NCBI RefSeq assembly: GCF_011492965.1
Contig: NZ_CP045121.1
Span: forward strand, 248,001 to 312,000
Length of the DNA: 64,000 nucleotides
Origin: Rubrobacter marinus
GTDB taxonomy: Bacteria > Actinomycetota > Rubrobacteria > Rubrobacterales > Rubrobacteraceae
Direction: 5' to 3'
Made by a program: the position numbers and the translations under genes. Of this stretch, positions 52,106 to 61,212 are shown piece after piece (the first letter of the stretch is position 1; each line of letters begins with the position of its first letter). The notes below the pieces were generated by a model. The model did not search any database. It was not told where the DNA came from and saw nothing but the letters and a program-made list of their open reading frames with translations.

Positions 52106-53644
52106 CTACGCCTCCGCCCCGGAGGTCTGGGGCTTGAGCGCCTCGGTGAGCTTCGGGAAGAGGGGGCGCAGGCTCGGGTAGATCTCCTTGTACACGCCGT
52201 AGAGCCGGTCGTAGACCGCGGCCCTTGCTTCGTCCGGCTCGTAATGGGCGCCCGTCCCGCTCATGGCCTCGGCGGCCTCCTTGATGCTCCCGTGCATACC
52301 GATGGCCGCGGCGGCGAGCATCCCGGCGCCGAGGCAGGTCGACTCCGTCTCCTGCGTCACCGAGACCGGGCGCTGCATGACGTCCGCGATAATCTGGCAC
52401 CAGAGCGTGCTCTGCGAGCCCCCGCCGAGGGCGAGGACGTGCTCGACGGGCTTCTCCAGCCCGGTCTCGGCGCCGCCGGTCATCAGGCGCTGCTCGAAGG
52501 CTATGCCCTCGAGGATCGCGCGGTAGGCGTGCGCCTTCCCGTGGGTCCCGGTCCAGCCGAGCATGACCCCGCGCGCGCTCAGGTCCCAGTAGGGGGTGAG
52601 GGCGTTGTTCCAGTACGGGACCGCCAGCAGACCGTCGGAGCCGGGCGAGAGCTGGGAGGCGGCGGCCTCCAGGATCTGCTCTGTCGAGAGGTCGAGGCCG
52701 AGTTCCTTCGCGTTGACGCCCGCGAACTTCTCCACAAACCAGCTCACGGTGTACGTCCCGGCGGCGAGCAGGGTCTCCAAGGTGTAGGTCTTCGGGATCG
52801 GGCCGGAGAGCACCCGGTACTCGTTGCCCCAGGAGTAGTTCTCGCTGTACGTCCCGGAGACGACCGCCGTGCCGAGGTTGAGGTAGGCCCGGCCGGGCTC
52901 CGTGATGTTCGCGCCCAGCCCTGCCGACTGCCCGTCCCCGACGCCGCTGACGATGGGGAGGCCCGGCGGGAGCCCGACCTCGCGGGCCACGTCCTCCTTC
53001 AGCTCCCCGATGATCTCCCCGGGCGGGTAGAGCTCGCACATCTGCTCGCGGCTCAGGCCCGCCGTCTGGAGAAGCTCGTCGGACCAGTCGAAGGACGCCA
53101 TGTCCACGAGGCCCAGGGGGTCGGCGGTCGCCCAGGAGGTGCGCCAGAAGCCGGTCATGCCGTGCACGAGGTAGGCGTGCACGTCCACGACCTTGGCGGC
53201 GCGCTCGAGCACGCCGGGCTCGTGCTCGCGCAGCCACATCATCTTGTAGAAGCCGGGGGTCGGGTTCGGCGGCTTGCCGGTGATGCGGTGCACCTCCTCG
53301 GAGCCGAACCGGGCCACCTCCTCGCGAGGGCGCGAGTCGAGCCACAGGATGGCGGGTCGTATCGGGTGGTCGTCCTCGTTGAGGCACACGAAGCTCTCCC
53401 GCTGGTGCGTGATGCCGATGGCCCCGATCCGGCGCGTGTCCACCGAGCTCGCCGCGCGCCGCAGGGCGGTCTTCGTAGAACGCCACCAATCCTCGGCGTT
53501 CTGCTCCCCCCAGTCCGGCCGCGGGCTCGACAGCGAGAAGGTCTCCCGCCCCTCGGCCACCGCGCGCCCCTCCCTGTCCCAGACAACGGCTTTCGTCGCC
53601 GTCGTCGAGCAGTCGATCCCGATAACGTAGTCCGCTTCGGCCAT
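52106..53644 (-). CDS. FGGY-family carbohydrate kinase, xylulokinase-like
   Basis: 512 residues from ATG 53644. First FGGY domain: VIGIDCSTTATKAVVWDREG, IGAIGITHQRESFV and PAILWLDSRPREEV. Second: GLGANITEPGRAYLNLGTAV, HVLALGGGSQSTLWCQIIAD and TESTCLGAGMLAAAAIG. These place it near XylB/GntK; substrate may be a ketose or polyol. The TTG 53662 frame adds 6 residues but the ATG is preferred. First gene of the left arm of the polyol locus, followed by rpiB and the GpsA-like gene. Confidence 0.92.
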   Translation of the reverse strand: MAEADYVIGIDCSTTATKAVVWDREGRAVAEGRETFSLSSPRPDWGEQNAEDWWRSTKTALRRAASSVDTRRIGAIGITHQRESFVCLNEDDHPIRPAILWLDSRPREEVARFGSEEVHRITGKPPNPTPGFYKMMWLREHEPGVLERAAKVVDVHAYLVHGMTGFWRTSWATADPLGLVDMASFDWSDELLQTAGLSREQMCELYPPGEIIGELKEDVAREVGLPPGLPIVSGVGDGQSAGLGANITEPGRAYLNLGTAVVSGTYSENYSWGNEYRVLSGPIPKTYTLETLLAAGTYTVSWFVEKFAGVNAKELGLDLSTEQILEAAASQLSPGSDGLLAVPYWNNALTPYWDLSARGVMLGWTGTHGKAHAYRAILEGIAFEQRLMTGGAETGLEKPVEHVLALGGGSQSTLWCQIIADVMQRPVSVTQETESTCLGAGMLAAAAIGMHGSIKEAAEAMSGTGAHYEPDEARAAVYDRLYGVYKEIYPSLRPLFPKLTEALKPQTSGAEA

Positions 53645-53685
53645 GCATGCCCCCTTCCCCAAGAGCGATCAGCTTGCGCCCGGCC

Positions 53686-53691
53686 ACTATA
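53686..53691 (-). promoter_or_regulatory. -10 box candidate for the left arm of the polyol locus
   Basis: TATAGT on the minus strand lies 42 bases before the kinase start. A good -35 box is not apparent, so it may need an activator. Confidence 0.3.
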
Positions 53692-53814
53692 ACAAACAGC
53701 ACATCGCCGGCGAGGGCGAGCTTGAGAGTCGCGCCCGCCCGGGATATGCTCGTGCCCTCCTTGTCGCAGACGCTCGCGGAAGGCCCGCCGCGTCCCGTTC
53801 GGAGAGGGGAAGGG

Positions 53815-54241
53815 ATGAACCACGCGGAGCACCAGGACCTGCGGGAGATGGCGGCGGTCGCGCGGCGGCTCGTCTCCTCGGGGCTCGTCACCGGTACCCC
53901 CGGAGACGCCGGCGCGCGGACGCCCGAGGGCGACGTCCCGATCACCCCGACCGGCCTCCCCCGCGAGGTCGTCGGCCCGGAGAGCATCGTGCTGGCCGAC
54001 CTCGACGGCGAGCTCCCGGAGCCACCGGTGCACAACGGGATACAAGATGCGGCCAGCCGTGGAGGCCGTGGTCCACACCCACTCGCGCTGCGCGGCCGCC
54101 CTCGCGCGTCCGGGATGGCCCGTCCCGCCGGTCCACTGCGTGCTCACGACCCTCGGCCCCGGCGTAGAGAAGGGGGTGTTGCCGGTGCGCCCCGCGACCG
54201 GCGAGGGCAGAAGATCCCGTGTCGGGAGAAGCGGGAGATAA
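53815..54241 (+). pseudogene. Class II aldolase/adducin-type protein, truncated and frameshifted
   Basis: MNHAEHQDLREMAAVARRLV and TGTPGDAGARTPEGDVPITP start the fuculose-phosphate-aldolase fold. The region that normally carries S-T-E-x-P-x-H is shortened, leaving PEPPVHNGI. The frame then shifts by two bases, and MRPAVEAVVHTHSRCAAALA (zinc ligands HTH) continues in another frame. The sequence dies after VPPVHCVLTTLGPGVEKG; the C-terminal third including the last zinc ligand is missing. Unlike other breaks in this window, simple base restoration does not give a full enzyme, so it is probably a true pseudogene. Confidence 0.7.
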
Positions 54242-54358
54242 ACTAGAAGAGTTAGAGTGGTGGGGTCGACGGGCGCGGGGAGTCCGTCGAGGGGACCCGG
54301 GCACCGGTGGTAGTCGGGGAAGGCATCCCGGTAGCCGGCACGAAGAAGGAGGAGAGAG

Positions 54359-55933
54359 ATGGCCGAGGGACCGTACCTGATGGGGATAGACGGCGGGACG
54401 GGCGGGGTGAGGGCCGGCATCTTCGACCGCGAGGGCACGGCGCTGGTCTTCCACGGCGTCGAGCATGGCACGCGCTTCCCGCGCCCGGGCTGGGCCGAGC
54501 AGGACCCGGCCGACTGGTGGCGGTGCCTCGTGGAGGCGGTCAGGGGGGCCGTCGAGAAGAGCGGCGTCTCGCCCGAGGAGATCGCGGGCCTCTCCACGGA
54601 CGCCACGACGTGCACCGTCGTCGCCATGGACCGGCAGAACAGGGTGATGAGGCCGGCGCTCCTGTGGATGGACGTGCGCGCCTCGGACCAGGCGCGGCGC
54701 GTGCAGGAGACCGGCGACCCGGCGCTCAAGTACAACGGCTTCGGCCCCTCCTCCGCGGAGTGGATGCCGTCCAAGACCCTATGGCTCAAGGAGAACGAGC
54801 CGGAGACCTACAACGGGGCGGCGCGCATCTGCGACTACGCGGACTGGATGACCTTCCGCCTGACCGGCGAGTGGACCGCCTCCATAAACACCGCGAGCTT
54901 CCGGGCGTACTACGACCGCGACGCGGGCGGCTGGCCGGAGAGCCTCTACGGGGCCCTGGGGATCGGCGACGTGCTGGAGAAGTTCCCCCCGAGGGTGCTC
55001 GATATGGGCACCGCCGTCGGCGGCCTCACGAGGGAGGCGGCGGAGGAGCTCGGCCTGCCGGAGGGGCTCCCCGTGGCCCAGGGCGGCGGGGACGCCTTCG
55101 TGGGCGCCCTCGGGCTCGGGGTGACGGAGCCCGGCAAGCTGGCGCTCATCACCGGCTCCTCGCACGTGATCGTCGGGCAGGCCGCCGAGCCCCACTACGG
55201 CCAGGGCTTCTTCGGGTCGTACACCGACGGCATAGTGCCGGGCCAGTACAGCGTCGAGGGCGGGCAGGTCTCGACCGGCTCCATCGTGGCCTGGTTCAAA
55301 AACCAGTTCGCCGCCGACGCCGCGGCCGAGGCCCAGAAGCGCGGGGTCGACACCTACGACGTCCTCAACGAGCTGGCCGGGAACGTGCCGATAGGCTCCG
55401 ACGGCCTCATCGTGCTCGACTACTTCCAGGGCAACAGGACGCCGTACACCGATCCTCTGGCGCGAGGCATGATCTGGGGCCTCTCCCTCGGGCACACCCC
55501 GGGCCACGTCTTCCGGGCGATCCTCGAGGGCATCTGCTACGGCACCGAGCACATCTTCCGCACCATGCGCGAGCACGGCTTCCAGCCCGGGGAGGCCGTC
55601 GTCGCCGGCGGTCCGACGAAGAGCGAGCTGTGGATGCAGATGCACGCCGACGTCTCGAACATCCCCGTCTCGGTGCCGCGCGAGAGCGAGGGCCCGGTCC
55701 TGGGCTCGGCGATGCTGGCCGCGGTCGGGGCCGGGGTCTACCCGAACGTCCAGGAGGCGGCGGACAACATGGTGCACACCGAGCGCACCATCGAGCCGAA
55801 CCCCGAGGCCCACGAGCAGTACAAGTTCTACGTGGACCGCTACGTCGAGACGTACCCGCAGATGCGCCCCCTGATGCACGAGCTGGCGCGCCACGAGGCG
55901 AGCAGCGGAGCCGCGGCCGCGGCGGGGGCTTAG
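54359..55933 (+). CDS. FGGY-family carbohydrate kinase (twin 1)
   Basis: 524 residues, ATG 54359 after AAGGAGGAGAG. It reads YLMGIDGGTGGVRAGIFDRE, GWAEQDPADWWRCLVEAVRG, PALLWMDVRASDQARR, GGGDAFVGALGLGVTEPGKL and VVAGGPTKSELWMQMHADVS. The N-terminal 60 residues match the kinase at 61213 at 45 positions, so the two are recent paralogs. This branch includes erythritol-kinase-like and ribulokinase-like proteins. It phosphorylates a polyol or ketose, specificity unknown. The Zn-dehydrogenase starts 3 bases after its stop. Confidence 0.93.
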   Translation: MAEGPYLMGIDGGTGGVRAGIFDREGTALVFHGVEHGTRFPRPGWAEQDPADWWRCLVEAVRGAVEKSGVSPEEIAGLSTDATTCTVVAMDRQNRVMRPALLWMDVRASDQARRVQETGDPALKYNGFGPSSAEWMPSKTLWLKENEPETYNGAARICDYADWMTFRLTGEWTASINTASFRAYYDRDAGGWPESLYGALGIGDVLEKFPPRVLDMGTAVGGLTREAAEELGLPEGLPVAQGGGDAFVGALGLGVTEPGKLALITGSSHVIVGQAAEPHYGQGFFGSYTDGIVPGQYSVEGGQVSTGSIVAWFKNQFAADAAAEAQKRGVDTYDVLNELAGNVPIGSDGLIVLDYFQGNRTPYTDPLARGMIWGLSLGHTPGHVFRAILEGICYGTEHIFRTMREHGFQPGEAVVAGGPTKSELWMQMHADVSNIPVSVPRESEGPVLGSAMLAAVGAGVYPNVQEAADNMVHTERTIEPNPEAHEQYKFYVDRYVETYPQMRPLMHELARHEASSGAAAAAGA

Positions 55934-55936
55934 GTC

Positions 55937-56974
55937 TTGCTCGGGGCCGTGTTCCGCGGCCCCGGCCGCCTCGAGGTCGGGGAGATGGAGACGCCCGAGA
56001 TCGGGCCGGACGAGGTCCTGGTCAAGGTCGGGGCGAACACGGTCTGCGGCACGGACGTGCGGATCCTGCGCGGGGAGAAGACGAGGGGGATAGGCCGCGA
56101 CGTGGTCCTCGGCCACGAGCTCGCCGGCCACGTCGCCGAGGCGGGCAGGAACGTCCGCGGCTACGAGGTCGGCGCGCCGGTGGCGCTCGCCCCGGCGATC
56201 TCCTGCCTCAGGTGCTTCTACTGCCGCCGGGGCATGGAGAACGTCTGCGTCAACAAGAGGATCGTGGGCAACGTCGTCGACGGGGGGCTCGCCGAGTACG
56301 TCCGCGTCCCGGCCGAGGCCGTCCAGGCGGGCAACCTCTTCGTGGCCGAGAGAGACCTGCCCTCCGAGTACCTTGCCCTGGCAGAGCCCTTGGCGTGTTG
56401 CGTCCGTGGCCTGGAGAACTACCGGGTCGAGCTCGACGACGTTGTCCTCGTCATGGGCGCCGGCCCGATCGGCCTCTTCCACCTCCAGCTCGCGCTCCTG
56501 GCCGGGGCGAGGACCGTGATCGTGAGCAACCGCTCCGAGGAGCGCCGCGCGTTCGCCAGGGAGCTGGGGGCGAGCGTCACCGTGGACCCGACGAGCGAGG
56601 ACCTCTCGGAGGTGGTGGCCGAGCACACGCACGGGCTCGGGGTGGACGTCGCGGTGGTCTGCATCGGCGTCGCGTCGCTCGTGAACGACGCGCTTGGGCT
56701 GGCGCGCAAGGGGGGGCGCGTGAACCTCTTCGCCGGGTTCGCGGGCGAGGGCGTGGCCGAGGTGGAGGCCAACCTGATCCATTACAACGAGCTCGTGGTC
56801 TCCGGCGCCTCGGACACCCGCCGCGCCGACTACGAGACGGCGCTCAGGCTCATAGAGTCGGGCAGGATCGAGGTGGAATCGATGGTCACCCACCGGTTCC
56901 CGCTCGGGGAGGCCGCCGAGGCCATCGAGGCGTCGGCCAGGCGGGAGGGCATCAAGGTGGCGGTGGTGCCGTGA
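55937..56974 (+). CDS. Zinc-dependent alcohol/polyol dehydrogenase
   Basis: 345 residues from TTG 55937. Catalytic zinc ligands: Cys in TVCGTDVRI (about 37) and His-Glu in LGHELAGH (about 60). Structural zinc: four Cys in CLRCFYCRRGMENVC (about 92-106). Rossmann motif VMGAGPIGLFHLQLALLAGA (about 170). It resembles sorbitol/threonine dehydrogenases. In the locus it would oxidise a polyol to a ketose, which the Dha-type kinase next door could then phosphorylate. The TTG start is supported by the tight 3-base gap to the kinase stop. Confidence 0.9.
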   Translation: MLGAVFRGPGRLEVGEMETPEIGPDEVLVKVGANTVCGTDVRILRGEKTRGIGRDVVLGHELAGHVAEAGRNVRGYEVGAPVALAPAISCLRCFYCRRGMENVCVNKRIVGNVVDGGLAEYVRVPAEAVQAGNLFVAERDLPSEYLALAEPLACCVRGLENYRVELDDVVLVMGAGPIGLFHLQLALLAGARTVIVSNRSEERRAFARELGASVTVDPTSEDLSEVVAEHTHGLGVDVAVVCIGVASLVNDALGLARKGGRVNLFAGFAGEGVAEVEANLIHYNELVVSGASDTRRADYETALRLIESGRIEVESMVTHRFPLGEAAEAIEASARREGIKVAVVP

Positions 56975-57020
56975 AGGGGAACCACATAGATGCTGGCGAG
57001 GAGGAAAAGAAGGGAGCTAC

Positions 57021-58736
57021 ATGAAAAGGGTACTGACGAACGACCCGAGGTCGTTCAAGGACGAGATGGTTGAGGGGTTCTTGGCCGCGTACGGGCGCTA
57101 CGTGCGGCGCGTGCCGGACGCCTCGGGGGTTATGGCCGTCGGCGCGCCCAGGCGCGGGAAGGTCTCCGTCCTGATCGGGGGCGGCTCCGGGCACTACCCG
57201 GCGTTCGCCGGGACGGTCGGCCAGGGCCTCGCCGACGGCGCGGTGATCGGGGACATCTTCACCAGCCCCTCCGCGGAGCAGGTCTACCGCTGCACGAAGG
57301 CGCTGGACGGCGGCGCGGGCGTGCTCCTCTCCTACGGCAACTACTCGGGCGACGTGATGAACTTCGACATGGCCCAGGCGCGCTGCCGCGACGAAGGCAT
57401 GGACGTCCGCACCGTGATCGTCACCGACGACGTGGCCTCCGCGCCCAGGGGCCGCGAGGAGGAGCGGCGCGGCGTGGCCGGCGACCTCTACGTCTTTAAG
57501 GTGGCGGGCGCCGCCGCCGCGCGCGGCGACGACATCGACGGCGTCGAGGAGGCGGCCCAGAGGGCCAACGCCGTCACCCGCAGCATCGGCATAGCCTTCG
57601 CCGGCTGCACCCTGCCGGGCCAGACCGAGCCCCTGTTCACCGTCGAGCCCGGCAAGATGGAGGTCGGGATGGGGGTCCACGGCGAGCCGGGGATACGGAC
57701 GGCGGACCTGCTGCCGGCGCGCGGCATCGCGGAACTCCTGGTGGACACGCTGCTCGAAGACGCCCCCGAGGGCGCGGGAAGCCGGGCCGCCGTCATGCTC
57801 AACGGGCTTGGGAGCACCAAGTACGAAGAGCTGTTCGTCCTCTTCAGCGACGTCAACCGCCTCCTCCGGGAGAGGGGCGTCGAGGTGCACGAGCCGCTCG
57901 TCGGCGAGCTGGTCACCTCCCTGGACATGGCGGGCTGCTCCCTCACCCTGATGTGGCTCGACGGCGACCTGCAAGAGCTGCACGACGCGCCCGCCGCAAC
58001 CCCGGCCTTCTCGCGCGGCAGCCTCGAACTACCGCAGGAGACTGGCGAAACGATCTCGGCCGCCCCGACCTCCAGCGCGGCGGCGACCGACGCGGGCGGC
58101 GACCTCTCCGAGAGCGGCGCCGTCGCGCTCGACGCCCTCGAACGTGCCCTCGGGGCCCTCCAAGACGCCGAGCACGAGCTAGGGAGGCTGGACGCGGCGG
58201 CGGGCGACGGCGACCACGGCGCGGGCATGGTCCGCGGCATGGGGGCCGCCGTCGAGGCCGCGCGGGGCGGCGGAGGGTCGGCCGGGCAGGTGCTCGCGAG
58301 GGCGGGCATGGCCTTCTCCGGCGCGGCCGGCGGCGCATCGGGCGCGCTTTACGGCGCCTGGATCTCCGCGATAGGGCAGTCCCTCGGCGACGGCGAAAAA
58401 CCCGACGCTTCGGCGGTACACCGGGCCCTGGATTCCTCGCTGGCCTCCCTCCGAGATATCGGCAAGGCCAAGCCCGGGGACAAAACCATGATCGACGCGC
58501 TCGACCCGTTCGTCCGCTCCTTCGGCGAGGCCGTCGGAGGCGGCGCGTTGCTCGACGACGCCTGGCGGCAAGCGCTTCCCGCCGCCGAAAAGGGCGCGGA
58601 CTCGACCGCGGACATGATCAGCACGCGAGGCCGGGCCTCGAAGCTCGGGGAGAGGAGCCGCGGTCACAAAGATCCCGGGGCCGTCTCCATGCTCTACGTG
58701 CTGCGCGCGGCGGGCGACGCGCTACCGAAGAAGTAG
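57021..58736 (+). CDS. Fused DhaK-DhaL dihydroxyacetone/ketose kinase
   Basis: 571 residues. DhaK part (1-330): VLIGGGSGHYPAFAGTVGQG, IGDIFTSPSAEQVY, GVLLSYGNYSGDVMNFDMAQ, and the substrate-binding His in MEVGMGVHGEPGIRT (about 219). Linker about 335-365. DhaL part: DAAAGDGDHGAGMVRGMGAA (ATP/Mg), GAAGGASGALYGAWI and KPGDKTMIDALDPFV. ATP-dependent single-chain kinases of this kind phosphorylate dihydroxyacetone, and some act on erythrulose in tetritol pathways. GGGAGC precedes ATG 57021. Confidence 0.94.
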   Translation: MKRVLTNDPRSFKDEMVEGFLAAYGRYVRRVPDASGVMAVGAPRRGKVSVLIGGGSGHYPAFAGTVGQGLADGAVIGDIFTSPSAEQVYRCTKALDGGAGVLLSYGNYSGDVMNFDMAQARCRDEGMDVRTVIVTDDVASAPRGREEERRGVAGDLYVFKVAGAAAARGDDIDGVEEAAQRANAVTRSIGIAFAGCTLPGQTEPLFTVEPGKMEVGMGVHGEPGIRTADLLPARGIAELLVDTLLEDAPEGAGSRAAVMLNGLGSTKYEELFVLFSDVNRLLRERGVEVHEPLVGELVTSLDMAGCSLTLMWLDGDLQELHDAPAATPAFSRGSLELPQETGETISAAPTSSAAATDAGGDLSESGAVALDALERALGALQDAEHELGRLDAAAGDGDHGAGMVRGMGAAVEAARGGGGSAGQVLARAGMAFSGAAGGASGALYGAWISAIGQSLGDGEKPDASAVHRALDSSLASLRDIGKAKPGDKTMIDALDPFVRSFGEAVGGGALLDDAWRQALPAAEKGADSTADMISTRGRASKLGERSRGHKDPGAVSMLYVLRAAGDALPKK

Positions 58737-58770
58737 AGGAGCGCGAGCTCGCGCTCGAAGGAAGGGGAAG

Positions 58771-59652
58771 ATGACGCAGAAAGGCACACAGGCATCGGGG
58801 AGCGACCCGATCCGGGTCCCCGACAGGCTCTACGAAGGCTACGTCTTCGATCTGGACGGGACGATCTACCTCGGCGACGAGCTTTTGCCGGGGGCGAAGC
58901 GCCTGATCCTGAAGCTGCGCGAGCTGGGCAAGAAGGTGGTCTTCCTCTCCAACAACCCGACCAAGGACCCCGAGCAGTACTCCGAGAAGCTCACGAAGCT
59001 CGGGCTCCCCACGCCGCAGGAGGAGACCGTCAACACCGTCGTCACGATGACGCAGTGGCTCGTGCAGAACCACCCGGACGCCACGGTCTTCCCGATCAGC
59101 GAGGAGCCGTTGAAGAAGGCCCTGCGGGGGGCCGGCATCAAGATCTCCGAGGACCCGGAGGAGATAGACATCGTCATCGCCTCCTACGACCGCACCTTCG
59201 AGTACAGAAAGCTCCAGATCGCCTTCGACGCCATCTGGTTCCACGGGCGCGCCTTCCTCGTGACCACCAACCCGGACCGCTACTGCCCGTTCCCCGGCGG
59301 CCGGGGCGAGCCGGACGCGGCGGCGATCGTCGGGGCGATAGAGGCGTGCACGGGCACCAAGTGCCAGGTAAACGTCGGCAAGCCCGACCCGATCATGCTG
59401 GAGACCATCATGGGCATGGTCGGGCTCGACGCAGCCGAGTGCGTAATGGCCGGCGACAGGTTGTACACCGAGATCCGGATGGCCCTCGACGCCGGGATGC
59501 CGTCTGCGGTGGTGCTCACCGGGGAGACCACCCCCGAGATGCTCGCCGCGGAGGCCGAGGAGAACAAGCCCGATTACGTGCTCGACAGGATCGACCGCTT
59601 GATCCCCGAGGGGCTGTGGGAGGAGTTTGGCTGGACCGAGGACGAAGGGTGA
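58771..59652 (+). CDS. HAD-IIA family phosphatase (NagD/PGP-like), second copy
   Basis: 293 residues, ATG 58771 after GGAAGGGGAAG. HAD motifs: EGYVFDLDGTIYLGDELLPG (nucleophile, about 23), VVFLSNNPTKDP (motif II), VNVGKPDPIMLETIMG (motif III) and ECVMAGDRLYTEIRMALDAG (motif IV). A short disordered N-terminus (MTQKGTQASGSDPIRVPDRL) is unusual. Same family as 49694. It lies 34 bases after the Dha kinase and 49 bases before the glycerol-1-phosphate dehydrogenase. Confidence 0.93.
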   Translation: MTQKGTQASGSDPIRVPDRLYEGYVFDLDGTIYLGDELLPGAKRLILKLRELGKKVVFLSNNPTKDPEQYSEKLTKLGLPTPQEETVNTVVTMTQWLVQNHPDATVFPISEEPLKKALRGAGIKISEDPEEIDIVIASYDRTFEYRKLQIAFDAIWFHGRAFLVTTNPDRYCPFPGGRGEPDAAAIVGAIEACTGTKCQVNVGKPDPIMLETIMGMVGLDAAECVMAGDRLYTEIRMALDAGMPSAVVLTGETTPEMLAAEAEENKPDYVLDRIDRLIPEGLWEEFGWTEDEG

Positions 59653-59701
59653 CGGCCGCGGGGGCAGGGCCGTCCCTCCGAACGAGAACGGGAGGCAGCG
59701 T

Positions 59702-61069
59702 ATGAACGACGAACGGATAGCCGCCGCGCTACGCGACGCGACCGACACGAAGGAAGTCCTGATCGCCCCTGGGGCGCTCGCCTCGGTCGCGGAGGTTTTC
59801 GAGAAGGGCTTCGGCGACAGCAGGGCCGTAGTGGTCTCGGACGAGAACGTGTTCGCGGTGGCGGGCGAGGAGGTGCAGCGGCGCCTCGAGGAGGCCGGGC
59901 GCGAGACCGTCCAGCCCTACGTCTTCCCCGGCAAGCCGACGCTCTACGCCGCATACTCGCAGGTCGAGATCCTCGTGGAGTCGCTCCGCGGGCACGACGC
60001 GATCCCCGTAGCCGTCGGCTCGGGGACCCTCAACGACGTCGTCAAGCGGGCGGCCTACGAGTGCGAGAGGCCGTACATGAACGTCGCCACCGCAGCCTCC
60101 ATGGACGGCTACACGGCGTTCGGGGCCTCCATAGAGAAGGACCACAAAAAACAGACGCTGACCTGCCCCGCGCCGCGCGTCGTGCTGGGCGACGTGAACA
60201 TCCTGGTGAACGCGCCCGGGGCGATGACGGCCTCGGGATACGCCGACCTCCTGGGCAAGGTGCCGGCCGGGGCGGACTGGTTGATCGCCGACGCCCTGGG
60301 GGTCGAGCCCATCCCCCCGAAGGTCTGGTCGATGGTGCAGGACTCCTTACGCGAGTGGACCGGTAAGCCGGCCGAGCTGGCCGCCGGCGACGGGGAGGCT
60401 ATGGACGCCCTCACGGAGGGTCTGATCATGTCCGGCCTCGCGATGCAGGCCCACCAGTCCTCCCGCCCGGCCTCCGGCGCCGAGCATCAGTTCAGCCACC
60501 TGTGGGAGGGGGAGGGCCTCGGCCGCGACCTCGACCCGCCGCTCTCTCACGGCTTCAAGGTAGGGATCGGCTCGATCTCCATCGCCGCCCTCTACGAGGT
60601 CATCCTACGGCGCGACCTTGGCTCCCTGGACGTGGACGAGGCCGTCGCCAAGTGGCCACCCTGGGACGAGGTGGAGCGAGGGGTGCGCGAGGCGTACTCG
60701 GGCTCGAAGCTGGAGGAGGCCGCCGTGAACGAGACGATGGCCAAGTACCTGGAGGCCGACGCGCTCAGGGAGCGGCTGGAGGGGTTGCGTCGGGCGTGGC
60801 CGGAGCTGCGCGAGAAGGTCGAGGCGCAGCTTATGCCGGCCGACGGTCTGCGCGAGCAGTTGCGGGCGGCCGGGTGTCCGACGAGCCCCGAGGAGATCGG
60901 GCTGAGCATCGAGGACTTCAGGGCGACCTACCGCAGGGCGCAGATGCTCCGCAAGCGCTACACCGTGCTCGACGTCGCGGCCGAGGCCGGCATCCTCGAC
61001 GAGTGCGTGGAGGAGCTGTTCGCGCCGGGCGGGTTCTGGGCGCGCGACACGGCGGAGAAGGCGACCTGA
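59702..61069 (+). CDS. Glycerol-1-phosphate dehydrogenase family protein (AraM/EgsA-like)
   Basis: 455 residues, longer than typical AraM. AVVVSDENVFAVAGEEVQRR, PVAVGSGTLNDVVKRAAY (dinucleotide loop, about 98), MNVATAASMDGYTAFGAS (about 122) and GYADLLGKVPAGADWLIADA (about 182, Asp metal ligand) are clear. The two His ligands are in ASGAEHQFSHLWEG (about 265) and PPLSHGFKVGIGS (about 283). Archaeal and Bacillus enzymes reduce dihydroxyacetone phosphate to glycerol-1-phosphate. In this cluster oxidation of a polyol phosphate is more likely. ATG 59702 has GGGAGG upstream. The extra about 60 residues at the C-terminus are odd. Confidence 0.9.
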   Translation: MNDERIAAALRDATDTKEVLIAPGALASVAEVFEKGFGDSRAVVVSDENVFAVAGEEVQRRLEEAGRETVQPYVFPGKPTLYAAYSQVEILVESLRGHDAIPVAVGSGTLNDVVKRAAYECERPYMNVATAASMDGYTAFGASIEKDHKKQTLTCPAPRVVLGDVNILVNAPGAMTASGYADLLGKVPAGADWLIADALGVEPIPPKVWSMVQDSLREWTGKPAELAAGDGEAMDALTEGLIMSGLAMQAHQSSRPASGAEHQFSHLWEGEGLGRDLDPPLSHGFKVGIGSISIAALYEVILRRDLGSLDVDEAVAKWPPWDEVERGVREAYSGSKLEEAAVNETMAKYLEADALRERLEGLRRAWPELREKVEAQLMPADGLREQLRAAGCPTSPEEIGLSIEDFRATYRRAQMLRKRYTVLDVAAEAGILDECVEELFAPGGFWARDTAEKAT

Positions 61070-61212
61070 TGGAGCATGGGGTAGCGGCGTTTCGGGGGGA
61101 GGTGAGGGGCTACCGGGAAGGAGGGGCCGTCCGCGCGTAGGGCTGGTCGTGCCGGATCGCGCGGGCCGTGACGAGAACAGCGAACCTGGGGCAGGGGAAA
61201 GGGAAGGGAACG

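Noticed and set aside
50672..53692. 1006-residue plus-strand ORF
   Set aside because: Shadow of the GpsA-like, rpiB and kinase genes on the minus strand; composition typical of high-G+C antisense frames.
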